Part shown: positions 38,360 to 47,318 of the stretch, piece after piece
Numbering within the stretch: the first letter of the stretch is position 1
Layout: each line of letters starts with the position of its first letter
From: Nitrosomonas sp. Nm34
Lineage (GTDB): Bacteria > Pseudomonadota > Gammaproteobacteria > Burkholderiales > Nitrosomonadaceae
NCBI RefSeq assembly: GCF_900113925.1
Contig: NZ_FORD01000009.1
Location: 1 to 64,000, forward strand
Length of the DNA: 64,000 nt
Direction: 5' to 3'
Program-made: the position numbers and the translations under genes
The notes under the pieces: generated by a model
Database searches by the model: none
What the model saw: the letters and a program-made list of their open reading frames with translations, nothing else
What the model was told of the DNA's origin: nothing

Positions 38360-39541
38360 TTGGATATTCACGAGTATCAGGCAAAAGAAATTCTGGCGGA
38401 ATATGGTATCAAGATAGCCGAAGGTGGCTTGGCATATACGGTGGAAGAAGCAGTACAGCGCAGCCGGGAAATTGACGGAAATGTCTGGGTGGTAAAGGCG
38501 CAGATTCATTCTGGGGCACGTGGCAAGGCTGGCGGTATCAAAGTTTGTAAAACCAATGATGAAGTGGAGGCAGCAGCCGAAGCGCTGTTGGGTAAGAAGC
38601 TGGTAACCCATCAGACTGGGCCGGCTGGCAAGATGTGTAGTCGGCTTTATGTCGAAGCCGGGACGGATATTGCCCGAGAGCTCTACCTTTCTTTCATGAT
38701 AGACCGCAGCCATGAGCGCGTCATTATGGTGGGTTCTGCGCAAGGTGGAATGGAAATTGAGCATCTCGCTGCCACTAATCCTAAAGCAATCGTTAAAATT
38801 TATATAGAGCCTGCGGTAGGATTACAGGATTTTCAGGCGCGCACCATGGCTTTTGCCCTCGGTCTCGGAGAAGATCTGCTCAATCACGCGGTTAAAACTA
38901 TCAAGGGATGTTATCGCGCTTTGCGCGATCTGGATGCCAATGTTTTGGAAATCAATCCGTTGGTCGTGACCAAGAGCAATGAGTTGATCGCGCTGGATGC
39001 AAAAATGAGTTTCGATGAAAACGCCTTATTCCGTCGCCATCGGATCGCCGAATTGCGCGACAAGACACAAATTGATTTGCGCGAGGTTGCTGCAGCAGAG
39101 GCTGGTTTGAGCTATGTCGGTTTGGACGGAGATATCGGCTGCATGATCAATGGTGCTGGCTTGGCGATGGCCACCATGGACATGATTAAGCTGGCAGGCG
39201 GTGAGCCAGCCAATTTCCTCGATGTAGGCGGCGGTGCTTCAGCAGAGCGTACTGAAAAAGCATTTCGTTTGGTGCTGGCTGATACAGGTGTCAAGGCCAT
39301 GTTGGTCAATATCTTTGCTGGTATCAATCGCTGTGATTGGATTGCAGAAGGCGTGGTGCAAGCGGTTAAAAATATCGATATGCAAGTACCCTTGGTGGTG
39401 CGTCTATCCGGCACGAATGTTGAAGAAGGTCGCAAGATCATTGCAGACAGCGGATTGCCGATCATTACCGCAGAAACATTGGCGGAGGCAGCAGAAAGAG
39501 TCGTTCAGGCACGCAACGAAATGGTGGCAGGACAAGGTTAA
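38360..39541 (+). CDS. mtkA: Malate-CoA ligase, beta subunit (ATP-grasp)
   Basis: This subunit of an ADP-forming acyl-CoA synthetase (393 residues) has the ATP-grasp domain ([30 protein letters not shown]) and the CoA-ligase domain ([26 protein letters not shown]). By sequence alone it could be the succinyl-CoA synthetase beta subunit; the position after malyl-CoA lyase makes malate the likelier substrate. The start is a TTG with AAGGGG six bases upstream. mtkB follows after 10 bp. Confidence 0.85.
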   Translation: MDIHEYQAKEILAEYGIKIAEGGLAYTVEEAVQRSREIDGNVWVVKAQIHSGARGKAGGIKVCKTNDEVEAAAEALLGKKLVTHQTGPAGKMCSRLYVEAGTDIARELYLSFMIDRSHERVIMVGSAQGGMEIEHLAATNPKAIVKIYIEPAVGLQDFQARTMAFALGLGEDLLNHAVKTIKGCYRALRDLDANVLEINPLVVTKSNELIALDAKMSFDENALFRRHRIAELRDKTQIDLREVAAAEAGLSYVGLDGDIGCMINGAGLAMATMDMIKLAGGEPANFLDVGGGASAERTEKAFRLVLADTGVKAMLVNIFAGINRCDWIAEGVVQAVKNIDMQVPLVVRLSGTNVEEGRKIIADSGLPIITAETLAEAAERVVQARNEMVAGQG

Positions 39542-39551
39542 GGAGAACAGA

Positions 39552-40439
39552 GTGGCCATTTTAATTAATGAAAATACGCGCATTATTGTGCAAGGGTTTA
39601 CCGGTAGAATCGGTACTTTTCATGCGCAGGAAATGATCGAATATGGGTCGAAAGTCGTGGGAGGTGTTACCCCGGGTAAGGGTGGACAAACTCATTTGGG
39701 GCTGCCGGTTTTCAATACTGTGAGAGAAGCGGTCGAACAGGTCGGTGCCGAAGCGAGCATCGTGTTTGTACCACCGGCATTTGCCGCTGATTCGATCATG
39801 GAAGCAGCCGACGCGGGTATCAAATATTGTGTCTCAATCACAGATGGTATCCCGACGCAGGATATGATGACAGTCAAGAGTTTTTTGCGCCGTTTTCCCA
39901 AGGAACAAAGAATGATGCTGACGGGGCCAAATTGTTCAGGCACGATTAGTCCGGAGCGCGCGATGCTGGGTATCATGCCTGGTCATATTTATAAACGCGG
40001 GAATGTGGGTATCGTTGGTCGTTCGGGCACGCTGGGTTATGAGGCTGCCGATCAAATGCGGCGACTGGGAATCGGTATTTCGACCTCTATCGGTATTGGC
40101 GGCGATCCGATCATTGGGAGCTCCCATCGTGATGTGTTAGAAAAGCTGGAACAGGATTCTGAAACCAAAGTCGCGTTGATGATTGGTGAAATTGGTGGGC
40201 CGCAGGAAGTGGAAGCGGGTATTTTTGCTAAAGAGAATATGAGCAAACCACTGGTCGCCTATATTGCCGGATTGACGGCTCCTCCTGGTCGGCGTATGGG
40301 GCATGCCGGCGCAATCATTTCTTCTGCGGGCGAAAGTGCTGCAGAAAAAGTGGAACGGCTGAAAGAGCTGAATGTCACCATCTGCCCAACGCCGTCCTTG
40401 ATGGGACAAACGGTGGCCTCCGTATTGGCTAAGTTGTAA
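39552..40439 (+). CDS. mtkB: Malate-CoA ligase, alpha subunit
   Basis: The 295-residue alpha subunit has the CoA-binding Rossmann domain (IVQGFTGRIGTFHAQEMIEYG), VGGVTPGKGG, and the active-site histidine that is phosphorylated in this family, in RRMGHAGAIIS. The start is a GTG with AAGGAG upstream; the open frame runs back to 39234 but that part overlaps mtkA in another frame. With mtkA and malyl-CoA lyase it would convert malate to glyoxylate and acetyl-CoA, or the reverse. Confidence 0.86.
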   Translation: MAILINENTRIIVQGFTGRIGTFHAQEMIEYGSKVVGGVTPGKGGQTHLGLPVFNTVREAVEQVGAEASIVFVPPAFAADSIMEAADAGIKYCVSITDGIPTQDMMTVKSFLRRFPKEQRMMLTGPNCSGTISPERAMLGIMPGHIYKRGNVGIVGRSGTLGYEAADQMRRLGIGISTSIGIGGDPIIGSSHRDVLEKLEQDSETKVALMIGEIGGPQEVEAGIFAKENMSKPLVAYIAGLTAPPGRRMGHAGAIISSAGESAAEKVERLKELNVTICPTPSLMGQTVASVLAKL

Positions 40440-40580
40440 GTCATATTGTTTCCTCAGCTTACTGGCCAGGTTTTGCCATGACTGTATGGTAAGTCTGGTC
40501 AATTTTCTTGAATCTGTTATCAGCCATTTATAAAATAAATGCACGTTATCGTGCGCGAAATTGACGTAATTTCTGAAATT

Positions 40581-41195
40581 ATGGACATTAATCAAAAGAC
40601 TGACAAAAAAAGAATCTCAGCAATAGCCCGCTTTCTCTTTTTATCGCGCTGGCTGCAGCTACCGCTTTATCTAGGGTTAGTACTGGCACAATGTATCTAT
40701 GTATTTCATTTCTGGGTAGAATTGATCGATCTGTTAGGCGCTATCATGGGTGATAAAGAATCATTAACGCATATAGTGCATATCGTTTCGCATGAAAATG
40801 GTGACGGACCGATAAAAATTACTGAAACGGCGATTATGCTGGTGGTGCTGGGCTTGATAGATGTCGTGATGATTTCCAATCTACTGATTATGGTCATTAT
40901 TGGCGGATATGAAACATTTGTTTCACGCATGAATCTGGAAAGTCATCCCGATCAGCCTGAATGGCTGTCGCATGTCAATGCCTCGGTATTAAAGATCAAG
41001 CTCGCCACTGCCATTATCGGTATTTCGTCTATTCATCTGCTCAAAACCTTTATCAATGCCGGTGCGTATGATGAAAAGACATTAATCGCTCAAACAGGTA
41101 TTCATATTACCTTCCTGATATCGGCAATTGCGATTGCCTTTACAGATCGCCTCATGTCTGCAACGATACACGCCAGCACAGAATCAAGCGAGTGA
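40581..41195 (+). CDS. YqhA/UPF0114 family membrane protein
   Basis: The protein of about 204 residues has four predicted transmembrane helices and the UPF0114 features ARFLFLSRWLQLPLYLGL, ITETAIMLVVLGLIDVVMISNLLIMV (in part) and YETFVSRM. The function is unknown. The frame is open from an ATG at 40539; I use the inner ATG at 40581 because family members start shortly before the first helix, but neither has a good ribosome binding site. The end overlaps the convergent pncC gene by 12 bp. Confidence 0.87.
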   Translation: MDINQKTDKKRISAIARFLFLSRWLQLPLYLGLVLAQCIYVFHFWVELIDLLGAIMGDKESLTHIVHIVSHENGDGPIKITETAIMLVVLGLIDVVMISNLLIMVIIGGYETFVSRMNLESHPDQPEWLSHVNASVLKIKLATAIIGISSIHLLKTFINAGAYDEKTLIAQTGIHITFLISAIAIAFTDRLMSATIHASTESSE

Positions 41196-41696
41196 AGGAG
41201 GAATGTCTTTTAATAGTTTGAGAATACCCTGTAAGGCGGTCCCAACAGCTTGCCGCCTTACTGCTTCACGATTTCCTGAGAAAAAATGAGTTTTGCTGCG
41301 TGCGAATCCTTGCCTGGATGCCCAAGCAAAGCACACCATCCCGACCGGCTTTTCCTTCGACCCCCCTGTCGGGCCGGCAATGCCCGTTACTGCCACGGCT
41401 AGCTGAGCATCACTCATTTTAATAGCGCCTGCTGCCATTTCTTGTGCGGTTTGTTCGGATACTGCGCCATATTGAGTCAGCGTGGCAGACTGTACTCCGA
41501 GCATTTGTTGCTTAGCGTGGTTACTATAAGTAATAAAACCCCGATCATACCAGGCTGAACTTCCTGCCACGGCAGTTACCGCTTGGCCTATCCAACCCCC
41601 TGTGCATGATTCTGCACTAGTCAGCATAAAGCCTCTTTTAGCAAGTGCCTCGCCTAACTGCTGGGCATAAGTTACCAGCATTTGATCATCAATCAT
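41184..41696 (-). CDS. pncC: Nicotinamide-nucleotide amidohydrolase PncC (CinA C-terminal type)
   Basis: PncC deamidates nicotinamide mononucleotide to nicotinic acid mononucleotide in NAD recycling. The single-domain 170-residue protein has LTSAESCTGGWIGQAVTAV, a segment with YDRGFITYSNHAKQQMLGV, and VAVTGIAGPTGG. The ATG at 41694-41696 follows GAGGTGATGTT. The extension to 41780 looks non-coding. It is the last gene of the rib-nusB-thiL-pgpA string, about 145 bp after pgpA. Confidence 0.92.
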   Translation of the reverse strand: MIDDQMLVTYAQQLGEALAKRGFMLTSAESCTGGWIGQAVTAVAGSSAWYDRGFITYSNHAKQQMLGVQSATLTQYGAVSEQTAQEMAAGAIKMSDAQLAVAVTGIAGPTGGSKEKPVGMVCFAWASRQGFARSKTHFFSGNREAVRRQAVGTALQGILKLLKDIPPSLA

Positions 41697-41785
41697 AACA
41701 TCACCTCTAGAGTTATCTTGCAGACGAATCGCAGCCCTGCGTTTCACCCATTTTAAACGTGACAAGCAGGTGAGGTGCAAAGCTT

Positions 41786-41842
41786 AATAAATCATACCGT
41801 AAAGGAAAACGGTAAAATCAGGTTTGATTTAGAAACAGAATT
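41786..41842 (-). repeat. MITE-like repeat, truncated copy 9
   Basis: On the minus strand it starts AATTCTGTTTCTAAATCAAA, passes cctgattttaccgttttcc and fades after tacggtatgat. Its first bases include the TAA stop codon of pgpA, so insertion or decay here may have set the end of that gene. Confidence 0.6.
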
Positions 41843-42386
41843 AGAAGTAACTTTCAAATAATACCAGTGACTTCCAGCCAGCAAGACAAAGTAAGGTATA
41901 GAATGCTGCCAGTAAATCATCAAACATTACACCGAATCCACCGTGTAACTTGCGTTCAAAATATGTGATAGGAGGAGGTTTGAGTATGTCAAAAAAACGA
42001 AATAATATAAATGCAGCGCTATACCATAGCACTTGATCGGGAATGAAATAAAGCACCAGCATGAAAGCTACGATTTCATCCCATACCATACCTGAATGAT
42101 CCGGTGCGCCCAATACTTTGCCAGTAATACTACACGCCCAGATACCTAAAATAAACAATATATCGATAACGAGTAACAGTGTGATCGGTTCGAACCACGA
42201 ATTCAGAGACCAGAATAGTGGAAAAGCAATGAGTGTTCCAAACGTGCCAGGCGCCCACGGGATTAATCCTACTCCAGCACCAAATGCGACAAAGTGGGCA
42301 AAGCGGCTATGAACAAACGCTAAATCAGGCTGCAAACGGGGGGGAGGGAGATCAGATTGATAAGGTTCAGGTAAGGAAGTGGTCAT
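41841..42386 (-). CDS. pgpA: Phosphatidylglycerophosphatase A
   Basis: PgpA removes phosphate from phosphatidylglycerophosphate in the inner membrane. The 181-residue protein has GVGLIPWAPGTFGTLIAFP near the N-terminus, the acidic motif HSGMVWDEIVAFM, FFDILKPPPI, and GGFGVMFDDLLAAFYTLL in the last helices. The ATG at 42384-42386 lies inside the end of thiL, a 20-bp overlap. The longer frame to 42464 is a shadow of thiL. The stop codon coincides with the edge of a truncated repeat. Confidence 0.92.
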   Translation of the reverse strand: MTTSLPEPYQSDLPPPRLQPDLAFVHSRFAHFVAFGAGVGLIPWAPGTFGTLIAFPLFWSLNSWFEPITLLLVIDILFILGIWACSITGKVLGAPDHSGMVWDEIVAFMLVLYFIPDQVLWYSAAFILFRFFDILKPPPITYFERKLHGGFGVMFDDLLAAFYTLLCLAGWKSLVLFESYF

Positions 42387-43338
42387 AGCCTTTTTTCTCG
42401 TATGTGATCGAATTACCGTTTGCATCCAGAAGGAGCAACCCTTCTCCTTGGGATATTTTACCAATGCGGTTAAGGGGAAGATCCAATTCCTGGGATAGCT
42501 GCATTATTTCTGCAAATTTTATCTCGGGTGCAGTAAAACAGAGTTCATAATCATCTCCCCCTGCGAGTAAACAGTCAACTGCAAGTGGTAAAGATAAGTA
42601 TTTTTGCATGACCCATGAGCATGCTATTTTTTCTACCTGGAGCGTGGCGGCCACATGGGAACATTCCAGGATATGCCCAAGATCAGCCAGCAATCCGTCG
42701 GAAACATCGATAGCGCTATGCGCAAGATTAATTAACCGCTGCCCGAGCTCGACGCGTGCGTTAGGCAGATCAAGTGCAGGTAAACATATTGCCAGTTCTG
42801 CTGGAGCCAAAGTGATGCGTTTCTGCAGATGAGCCAGTGCTAAGGCAGCATTACCTAAATGCCCGGAAATCCAGATATCATCTCCTGCTATTGCTCCATT
42901 TCTTCGCAAAGCTTTATGTTTGGGGACTTCTCCTATGATTTGTATACCGATATTAAGCGGGCCACAGGTAGTGTCACCACCGATGAGTTCTACTTGGTAT
43001 TCGCTGGCTAATGTAAAGAAGCCTTCGGTAAACGCTTCCAGCCAGCCGCTATTCATGTTGACCAAATTGGCAGGTAATGTCAGCGAGAGGGTGCTCCAAC
43101 GCGGAATAGCCCCCATTGCTGCCATATCAGAGAGATTGACTGCTAGCGCTTTATGACCGAGTTTATAAGGATCAGCATCGGCGAAGAAATGCTGATCGAC
43201 TACCAGCGTATCAGTAGAAATAGCTAAATCACTTGTCGCGGTGTAGGGAATGAGCGCAGCATCATCGCCTATGCCAAGAATCGCCAGCGGAGTTGGTCGT
43301 GTGAAATAGCGACGAATAATATCAAACTCGGAACTCAC
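42367..43338 (-). CDS. thiL: Thiamine-monophosphate kinase
   Basis: ThiL phosphorylates thiamine monophosphate to the active diphosphate. The 323-residue protein has GIGDDAALI, STDTLVVDQHFF, GHKALAVNLSDMAAMGA, VELIGGDTTCGP, and ISGHLGNAALAL, then AIDVSDGLLADLGHIL and LAGGDDYELCFT. All family blocks are present and the length is normal. It sits between nusB and pgpA, an order shared by many proteobacteria. Confidence 0.95.
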   Translation of the reverse strand: MSSEFDIIRRYFTRPTPLAILGIGDDAALIPYTATSDLAISTDTLVVDQHFFADADPYKLGHKALAVNLSDMAAMGAIPRWSTLSLTLPANLVNMNSGWLEAFTEGFFTLASEYQVELIGGDTTCGPLNIGIQIIGEVPKHKALRRNGAIAGDDIWISGHLGNAALALAHLQKRITLAPAELAICLPALDLPNARVELGQRLINLAHSAIDVSDGLLADLGHILECSHVAATLQVEKIACSWVMQKYLSLPLAVDCLLAGGDDYELCFTAPEIKFAEIMQLSQELDLPLNRIGKISQGEGLLLLDANGNSITYEKKGYDHFLT

Positions 43339-43398
43339 GATTAGGCTATGGAATGGAAATAATCATGAAGGATATACCAGACAACTGGCAGAACGTAG

Positions 43399-43920
43399 CT
43401 ATGATGCCGGTTCAATTTTTTTCCTGGCCGCCGACTGAATTTCAATGGTGCGTAATTGTGCTGCGAGCTTATCCAGCACTCCATTCACATATTTGTAGCC
43501 GTCGGTTCCCCCATATGTTTTGGCGAGCTCTATGGCTTCGTTGATAATGGCCCGATAAGGAATTTCCAGATGATAAATGAGCTCATAGGTACTGAGTAAA
43601 AGAATAGAAGACTCAATAGGGCTGAGATCGGTCAGAGAACGATCAAGACAGGGTTGTATATGTTGTTCCAGCGTAGTTGCATTTTTAAGTACACCGCGCA
43701 GTAACTCGCAAAAAAAAGATTCATCTATTTTGGGAAAAAGGCTGGTATCACGTAATTGTGCCTCGATGAAACTGGCATCGCTGCCAGCGACCCGCCATTG
43801 GTAAATACCTTGTAGCACGAGTTCGCGCGAAAGATGACGACGTTTCTTGTATTTAAAGCCAGATTTTGAATGTGAAGTTGATTGTGCAGCAGCCATGAAC
43901 GAGTTTTTAGGTGATTTCAT
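43399..43920 (-). CDS. nusB: Transcription antitermination factor NusB
   Basis: NusB binds boxA RNA with NusE (S10) and supports rRNA antitermination. The all-helical protein of about 173 residues has [18 protein letters not shown], an [22 protein letters not shown]-type segment and [22 protein letters not shown]-type end (quoted in parts). The ATG at 43920 overlaps the ribH end by 14 bp; the ATG at 43896 is an alternative. This ribH-nusB order is standard. Confidence 0.93.
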   Translation of the reverse strand: MKSPKNSFMAAAQSTSHSKSGFKYKKRRHLSRELVLQGIYQWRVAGSDASFIEAQLRDTSLFPKIDESFFCELLRGVLKNATTLEQHIQPCLDRSLTDLSPIESSILLLSTYELIYHLEIPYRAIINEAIELAKTYGGTDGYKYVNGVLDKLAAQLRTIEIQSAARKKIEPAS

Positions 43921-44386
43921 CAAATTTTGCCAGAAGATTGGCCATTTCAATCGCTGCGCGTGCAGCTTCTATTCCTTTTTGCGTCATGCGGGCAAGCGCT
44001 TGATCATCGTTGTCTGTCGTAAGAATGCCATTTGCCACAGGAATATCCGTATCGAGTTGCACGGTGATTAAGCCTCTGGCTGATTCATTGGCGACGATTT
44101 CAAAATGATAGGTATCGCCCCGTATGACCGCTCCTAATGCAATCAAGGCATCAAACTGATCGGATAAGGCCATTTTTTGTAAGGCGAGCGGGATTTCCAA
44201 TGCACCAGGTACCGTAGCTAATAATATATTGGGTTCTTGAACACCCTGCTTAGTTAATTCAGCAATACACGCGCCAAGTAGTCCTTCTGCTACTTCAATG
44301 TTAAAGCGGCTCATTACGATGCCGATGCGAAGTTCGGTTCCAATGAGCGTAGTTTCAATTTCTAGAATATTGTCATAATACGTCAT
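43907..44386 (-). CDS. ribH: 6,7-dimethyl-8-ribityllumazine synthase
   Basis: RibH condenses the butanone phosphate from RibB with a pyrimidine to give lumazine, the riboflavin precursor. The 159-residue protein has [51 protein letters not shown] and [17 protein letters not shown]. The family residues for phosphate binding ([11 protein letters not shown]) are intact. It follows ribBA by about 50 bp on the same strand. Confidence 0.95.
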   Translation of the reverse strand: MTYYDNILEIETTLIGTELRIGIVMSRFNIEVAEGLLGACIAELTKQGVQEPNILLATVPGALEIPLALQKMALSDQFDALIALGAVIRGDTYHFEIVANESARGLITVQLDTDIPVANGILTTDNDDQALARMTQKGIEAARAAIEMANLLAKFDEIT

Positions 44387-44437
44387 GCTAACTCCAATTA
44401 GGCTACTAATAGTAGAAAAAATAGAATAGGCTGGATT

Positions 44438-45553
44438 TTATTGTAAAGCAGTTAGTTTATTACGAGTTTCCAGATATCCCGTCACTTCCAGGCCAAAACC
44501 CGTCATGCTGGGCATTTTGCGGGGCGTTGCAAGCAAACGCATCTTACCTACGCCGAGATCTTTCAGAATTTGGGCACCAATGCCATGATCACGTAAATCT
44601 GTCTTGGGTTGATCATGGTACTGTGCTTTGCTTTGCAAAAGACGATCTGTCAAGACAGCGGCATCTCCTTTACGATGAAGCAGTACGATAACACCTTGTC
44701 CTGCCTCAGAAATGGCACGCATGGCATCATTGATGCTCCACGAATGCGTACGATCATTGATATCCAGCACATCGATGACAGATAAAGGTTCATGCACACG
44801 GACGAGCGCCTCTTTATCAGGATGAAGCATGCCTTTTACCAACGCAAGGTGGATAGTATTAGCCATTTTATCATGGTAAGCAGTCAGATGAAATTCGCCA
44901 TAAATAGTTTGAATGGATCGTTCCGCCACGCGTGTAACCAAGCTTTCGGTGAGACTCCGATAATGAATGAGATCTGCGATAGTGCCAATTTTGAGTTGAT
45001 GCTTGGCGGCAAATTCAATAAGATCCGGCAGCCGCGCCATTTCACCATTCTCTTTCAGAATTTCACAGATGACGGCAGCAGGGGTCAATCCTGCCATATG
45101 CGCTAGATCGCACCCTGCTTCGGTATGACCCGCGCGTACCAATACACCTCCTTTCTGGGCCTTGAGCGGAAAAATATGACCTGGCTGAATGATATCTTCG
45201 GGCTTGGCATCTGCTTTAACAGCAGCTTGAATGGTACGCGCGCGATCAGCGGCAGAAATGCCTGTCGTGACTCCATTTGCCGCCTCAATAGAAACGGTAA
45301 AGTTGGTGCCATGCGCTGAATAGTTAGCCGAAACCATCATGGGCAACTGGAGTTGATGGCAGCGTTCTTCGGTCAGTGTTAAACAGACCAGTCCGCGGCC
45401 ATACTTAACCATAAAGTTGATCGCTTCTGCTGTCACAAAATCAGCAGCTAAAACCAGATCACCCTCATTTTCACGGTCTTCTTCGTCGATGAGAATGACC
45501 ATTTTCCCAGTTTTGAAATCTGCAATGATTTCATCGGTCGTGCTAATTGCCAT
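44438..45553 (-). CDS. ribB: DHBP synthase with degenerate GTP cyclohydrolase II-like domain
   Basis: Residues 1 to about 205 form 3,4-dihydroxy-2-butanone-4-phosphate synthase, with the metal site DEEDRENEGDLVLAADFVT and HTEAGCDLAHMAGL. The remaining 165 residues align with GTP cyclohydrolase II in layout (YGEFHLTAYHD ... DLRDHGIGAQILKDLGV), but the zinc-binding cysteines expected after RVH-type sequence are absent (here LVRVHEPLSVIDVLDI). The second domain is therefore unlikely to open GTP, and a separate RibA is expected elsewhere. Such hybrids are common in betaproteobacteria. Confidence 0.92.
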   Translation of the reverse strand: MAISTTDEIIADFKTGKMVILIDEEDRENEGDLVLAADFVTAEAINFMVKYGRGLVCLTLTEERCHQLQLPMMVSANYSAHGTNFTVSIEAANGVTTGISAADRARTIQAAVKADAKPEDIIQPGHIFPLKAQKGGVLVRAGHTEAGCDLAHMAGLTPAAVICEILKENGEMARLPDLIEFAAKHQLKIGTIADLIHYRSLTESLVTRVAERSIQTIYGEFHLTAYHDKMANTIHLALVKGMLHPDKEALVRVHEPLSVIDVLDINDRTHSWSINDAMRAISEAGQGVIVLLHRKGDAAVLTDRLLQSKAQYHDQPKTDLRDHGIGAQILKDLGVGKMRLLATPRKMPSMTGFGLEVTGYLETRNKLTALQ

Positions 45554-45563
45554 AGTTATTTAA

Positions 45564-46163
45564 TTATTTTCCAGAAGAGAATTCCATCAGACGCGCTACA
45601 TAGCGTGCCAGCATGTCCGATTCCAAATTTAATTGTTCACCCGGTTTAAGATGTTTCAGGTTTGTTTCAGCTAGTGTATGGGGAATGAGATTGATTTCCA
45701 GGATATCGTCACAGATACGATTAACGGTCAAACTGACACCGTTGACCGTAATCGATCCTTTTACTGCCATATATTTTAACAGTGATGGCGGGGATTTGAT
45801 TGCCAGCAGATAATTTTCTCCAACTTGCTCGAATTTCGTTACTTCACCGATCCCATCCACATGGCCACTGACCAGGTGACCACCTAATCGATCCGTTAAG
45901 CGCATAGCCTTTTCCAGATTAACATAATTACCTACTCTATTCAGGCCAAATGTACAATACAACGTTTCCTCGGACACATCGACTGTAAAAAGATGGTTAG
46001 TTAATGAAGTTACTGTCAGACACACACCATTCACTGCAATACTATCACCCACTTTGACATCGCTCATCTCGAGCTTGCCTGGCTCAATTTGCAGGCTGAT
46101 TGCATTCGATTTCTGGGTAAGTTGTTTAATTTCTCCGATTGCTTCGATGATTCCTGTAAACAT
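45564..46163 (-). CDS. ribE: Riboflavin synthase alpha subunit
   Basis: RibE dismutates two lumazines to riboflavin. The 199-residue protein has two lumazine-binding barrels: MFTGIIEAIGEI with VNGVCLTVTSL in the first and GHLVSGHVDGIGEV with VNGVSLTVNRI in the second. The length is normal. It is the first gene of the leftward rib-nusB-thiL-pgpA-pncC string and ends 10 bp before ribB. No ribD gene lies alongside. Confidence 0.95.
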   Translation of the reverse strand: MFTGIIEAIGEIKQLTQKSNAISLQIEPGKLEMSDVKVGDSIAVNGVCLTVTSLTNHLFTVDVSEETLYCTFGLNRVGNYVNLEKAMRLTDRLGGHLVSGHVDGIGEVTKFEQVGENYLLAIKSPPSLLKYMAVKGSITVNGVSLTVNRICDDILEINLIPHTLAETNLKHLKPGEQLNLESDMLARYVARLMEFSSGK

Positions 46164-46350
46164 TTTTATTTTCCTAACATTGAGAAGCCATCACCTTGAT
46201 TATGCTTCTTGGCGACGCAATCACCAGCATACGCCATCCTGAAAGTTTTTTTCAATTCAAATTGCCCAGAACATACGGCTAGTACCAGCTTTATTAATGC
46301 TAACGGCTTTTGCCGAAATGTTTTTCGCTTCCCACGAATTGTTTTATTAC

Positions 46351-46374
46351 TTTGGCGAAGCTAGTTTCGCCAAA
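46351..46374. promoter_or_regulatory. Palindrome upstream of the sigma-54 promoter, candidate enhancer site
   Basis: TTTGGCGAA and TTCGCCAAA (46351-46359 and 46366-46374) are perfect 9-bp arms around six bases. The centre lies about 120 bp before the -24 element, where sigma-54 activators usually bind. The cluster itself encodes such an activator (56843-58210), which makes this its likely site; a terminator for an unseen transcript is the alternative. Binding is inferred. Confidence 0.5.
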
Positions 46375-46481
46375 TTTCATAGTTCCTTTTCCATATGATG
46401 CCTCAGATCGGTTAATTATTTCATCATATTTTCAACCTATTAAGTAATTTTTAAACCAAGTGCTCTGGCAGCAACCATTTC

Positions 46482-46496
46482 TGGCACGATCCTTGC
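46482..46496 (+). promoter_or_regulatory. Sigma-54 (RpoN) promoter, -24/-12 type
   Basis: TGGCAC at 46482-46487, five bases, then TTGC at 46493-46496 is an exact match to the core sigma-54 consensus. It faces the gene at 46636, with a leader of about 130 nt. A sigma-54 activator gene at the far end of the cluster and an upstream palindrome strengthen the call. Confidence 0.85.
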
Positions 46497-46635
46497 GCAT
46501 ATCTATTTGAAGGCAACCAAGGTTGAACAGGCTGACCTGACGAGAATGAAACCAAACACGTTAACGCAAGACCTGATGACTGATTTGATCATAACCCGAT
46601 GCGTAACGAAGATCTAAAAATTGGAGGACTAAGCC

Positions 46636-47292
46636 ATGCATGATATTGATCGCACAATGATGGAATATGAGCCAGAGATGGAACCTGAAGCTGGTTATGA
46701 GTTCGGTGAATTTGAATATGCTGATATGGAAGGAGTACTCGATGAAGCCGAGGAAATGGATTTGGCAGCAGAATTGCTAGGTGTGACAGATGAAGCAGAA
46801 CTCGATCAATTTATCGGAAAGCTGTTCAAAAAAATCGGAAGCAAAGTAGGCAAGTATATTAAATCTCCAACCGGCATTGCACTAAGGGGCATTCTGAAGA
46901 GCGCTGCGCAAAAAGCACTGCCAATGCTAGGCACAGCGATTGGTGGTCCCGTAGGCGGTGCACTGGCCAGTCAATTGGCAGAAGCTGGAAACGAAATCTA
47001 CGGTATGGAGCTGGAAGGGCTAAGCGAAGAAGATCAAGAATTTGAAATGGCAAAACAGTTCGTACGTTTTGCCAGTACGGCGGCGGAGCAAGCGGCCGGT
47101 GCCCCTCCTCATATCGAACCAAAGGTAGCGGCAAAATCTGCCGCGATAACATCAGCCCAGCAGCATGCGCCCGGCCTGTTACGCCCTGCCCCTTCCGCTA
47201 TGTCCATGTCTACTATGTCGCTGCCGGGTAGTGGCCGCAGTGGGCGTTGGGTCAGACGGGGCAGCAAGATCATTCTGTATGGCGTCAAGTAG
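46636..47292 (+). CDS. Acidic-tagged protein with Gly-rich hydrophobic segment, function unknown
   Basis: The 218-residue protein has three parts. Residues 1-60 are strongly acidic with regularly placed aromatics (AGYEFGEFEYADMEG; EAEEMDLAAELLGV). Residues 60-125 contain lysine-rich amphipathic helices (FIGKLFKKIGSKVGKYIKSP) and a Gly/Ala-rich stretch (LPMLGTAIGGPVGGALASQL) that looks membrane-active. The C-terminal third is helical, then Pro/Ser-rich and basic (GRWVRRGSK). There is no signal peptide. It is the first gene after the sigma-54 promoter and has a strong ribosome binding site. I do not recognise a named domain; pore formation or membrane anchoring is only a suggestion. Confidence 0.8.
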   Translation: MHDIDRTMMEYEPEMEPEAGYEFGEFEYADMEGVLDEAEEMDLAAELLGVTDEAELDQFIGKLFKKIGSKVGKYIKSPTGIALRGILKSAAQKALPMLGTAIGGPVGGALASQLAEAGNEIYGMELEGLSEEDQEFEMAKQFVRFASTAAEQAAGAPPHIEPKVAAKSAAITSAQQHAPGLLRPAPSAMSMSTMSLPGSGRSGRWVRRGSKIILYGVK

Positions 47293-47318
47293 TCATTGCA
47301 TTGATTGGAGTGTCACTC

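Larger units (their letters stand above)
46164..46635. other. Regulatory region between ribE and the sigma-54 gene cluster
   Basis: This 470-bp stretch separates the leftward ribE from a rightward cluster. I see no FMN riboswitch consensus on the ribE side. On the other side lie a palindrome (46351-46374) and a sigma-54 promoter (46482-46496), followed by about 140 bp of untranslated leader and a ribosome binding site (GGAGG) before 46636. Confidence 0.7.

Noticed and set aside
40911-40930. A second parS-like sequence (gaaacatttgtttcacgc)
   Set aside because: It lacks the central CACGTG-type symmetry of parS and lies inside a coding region.
46164-46350. FMN riboswitch in front of ribE
   Set aside because: The conserved RFN segments are not present upstream of ribE on the minus strand.
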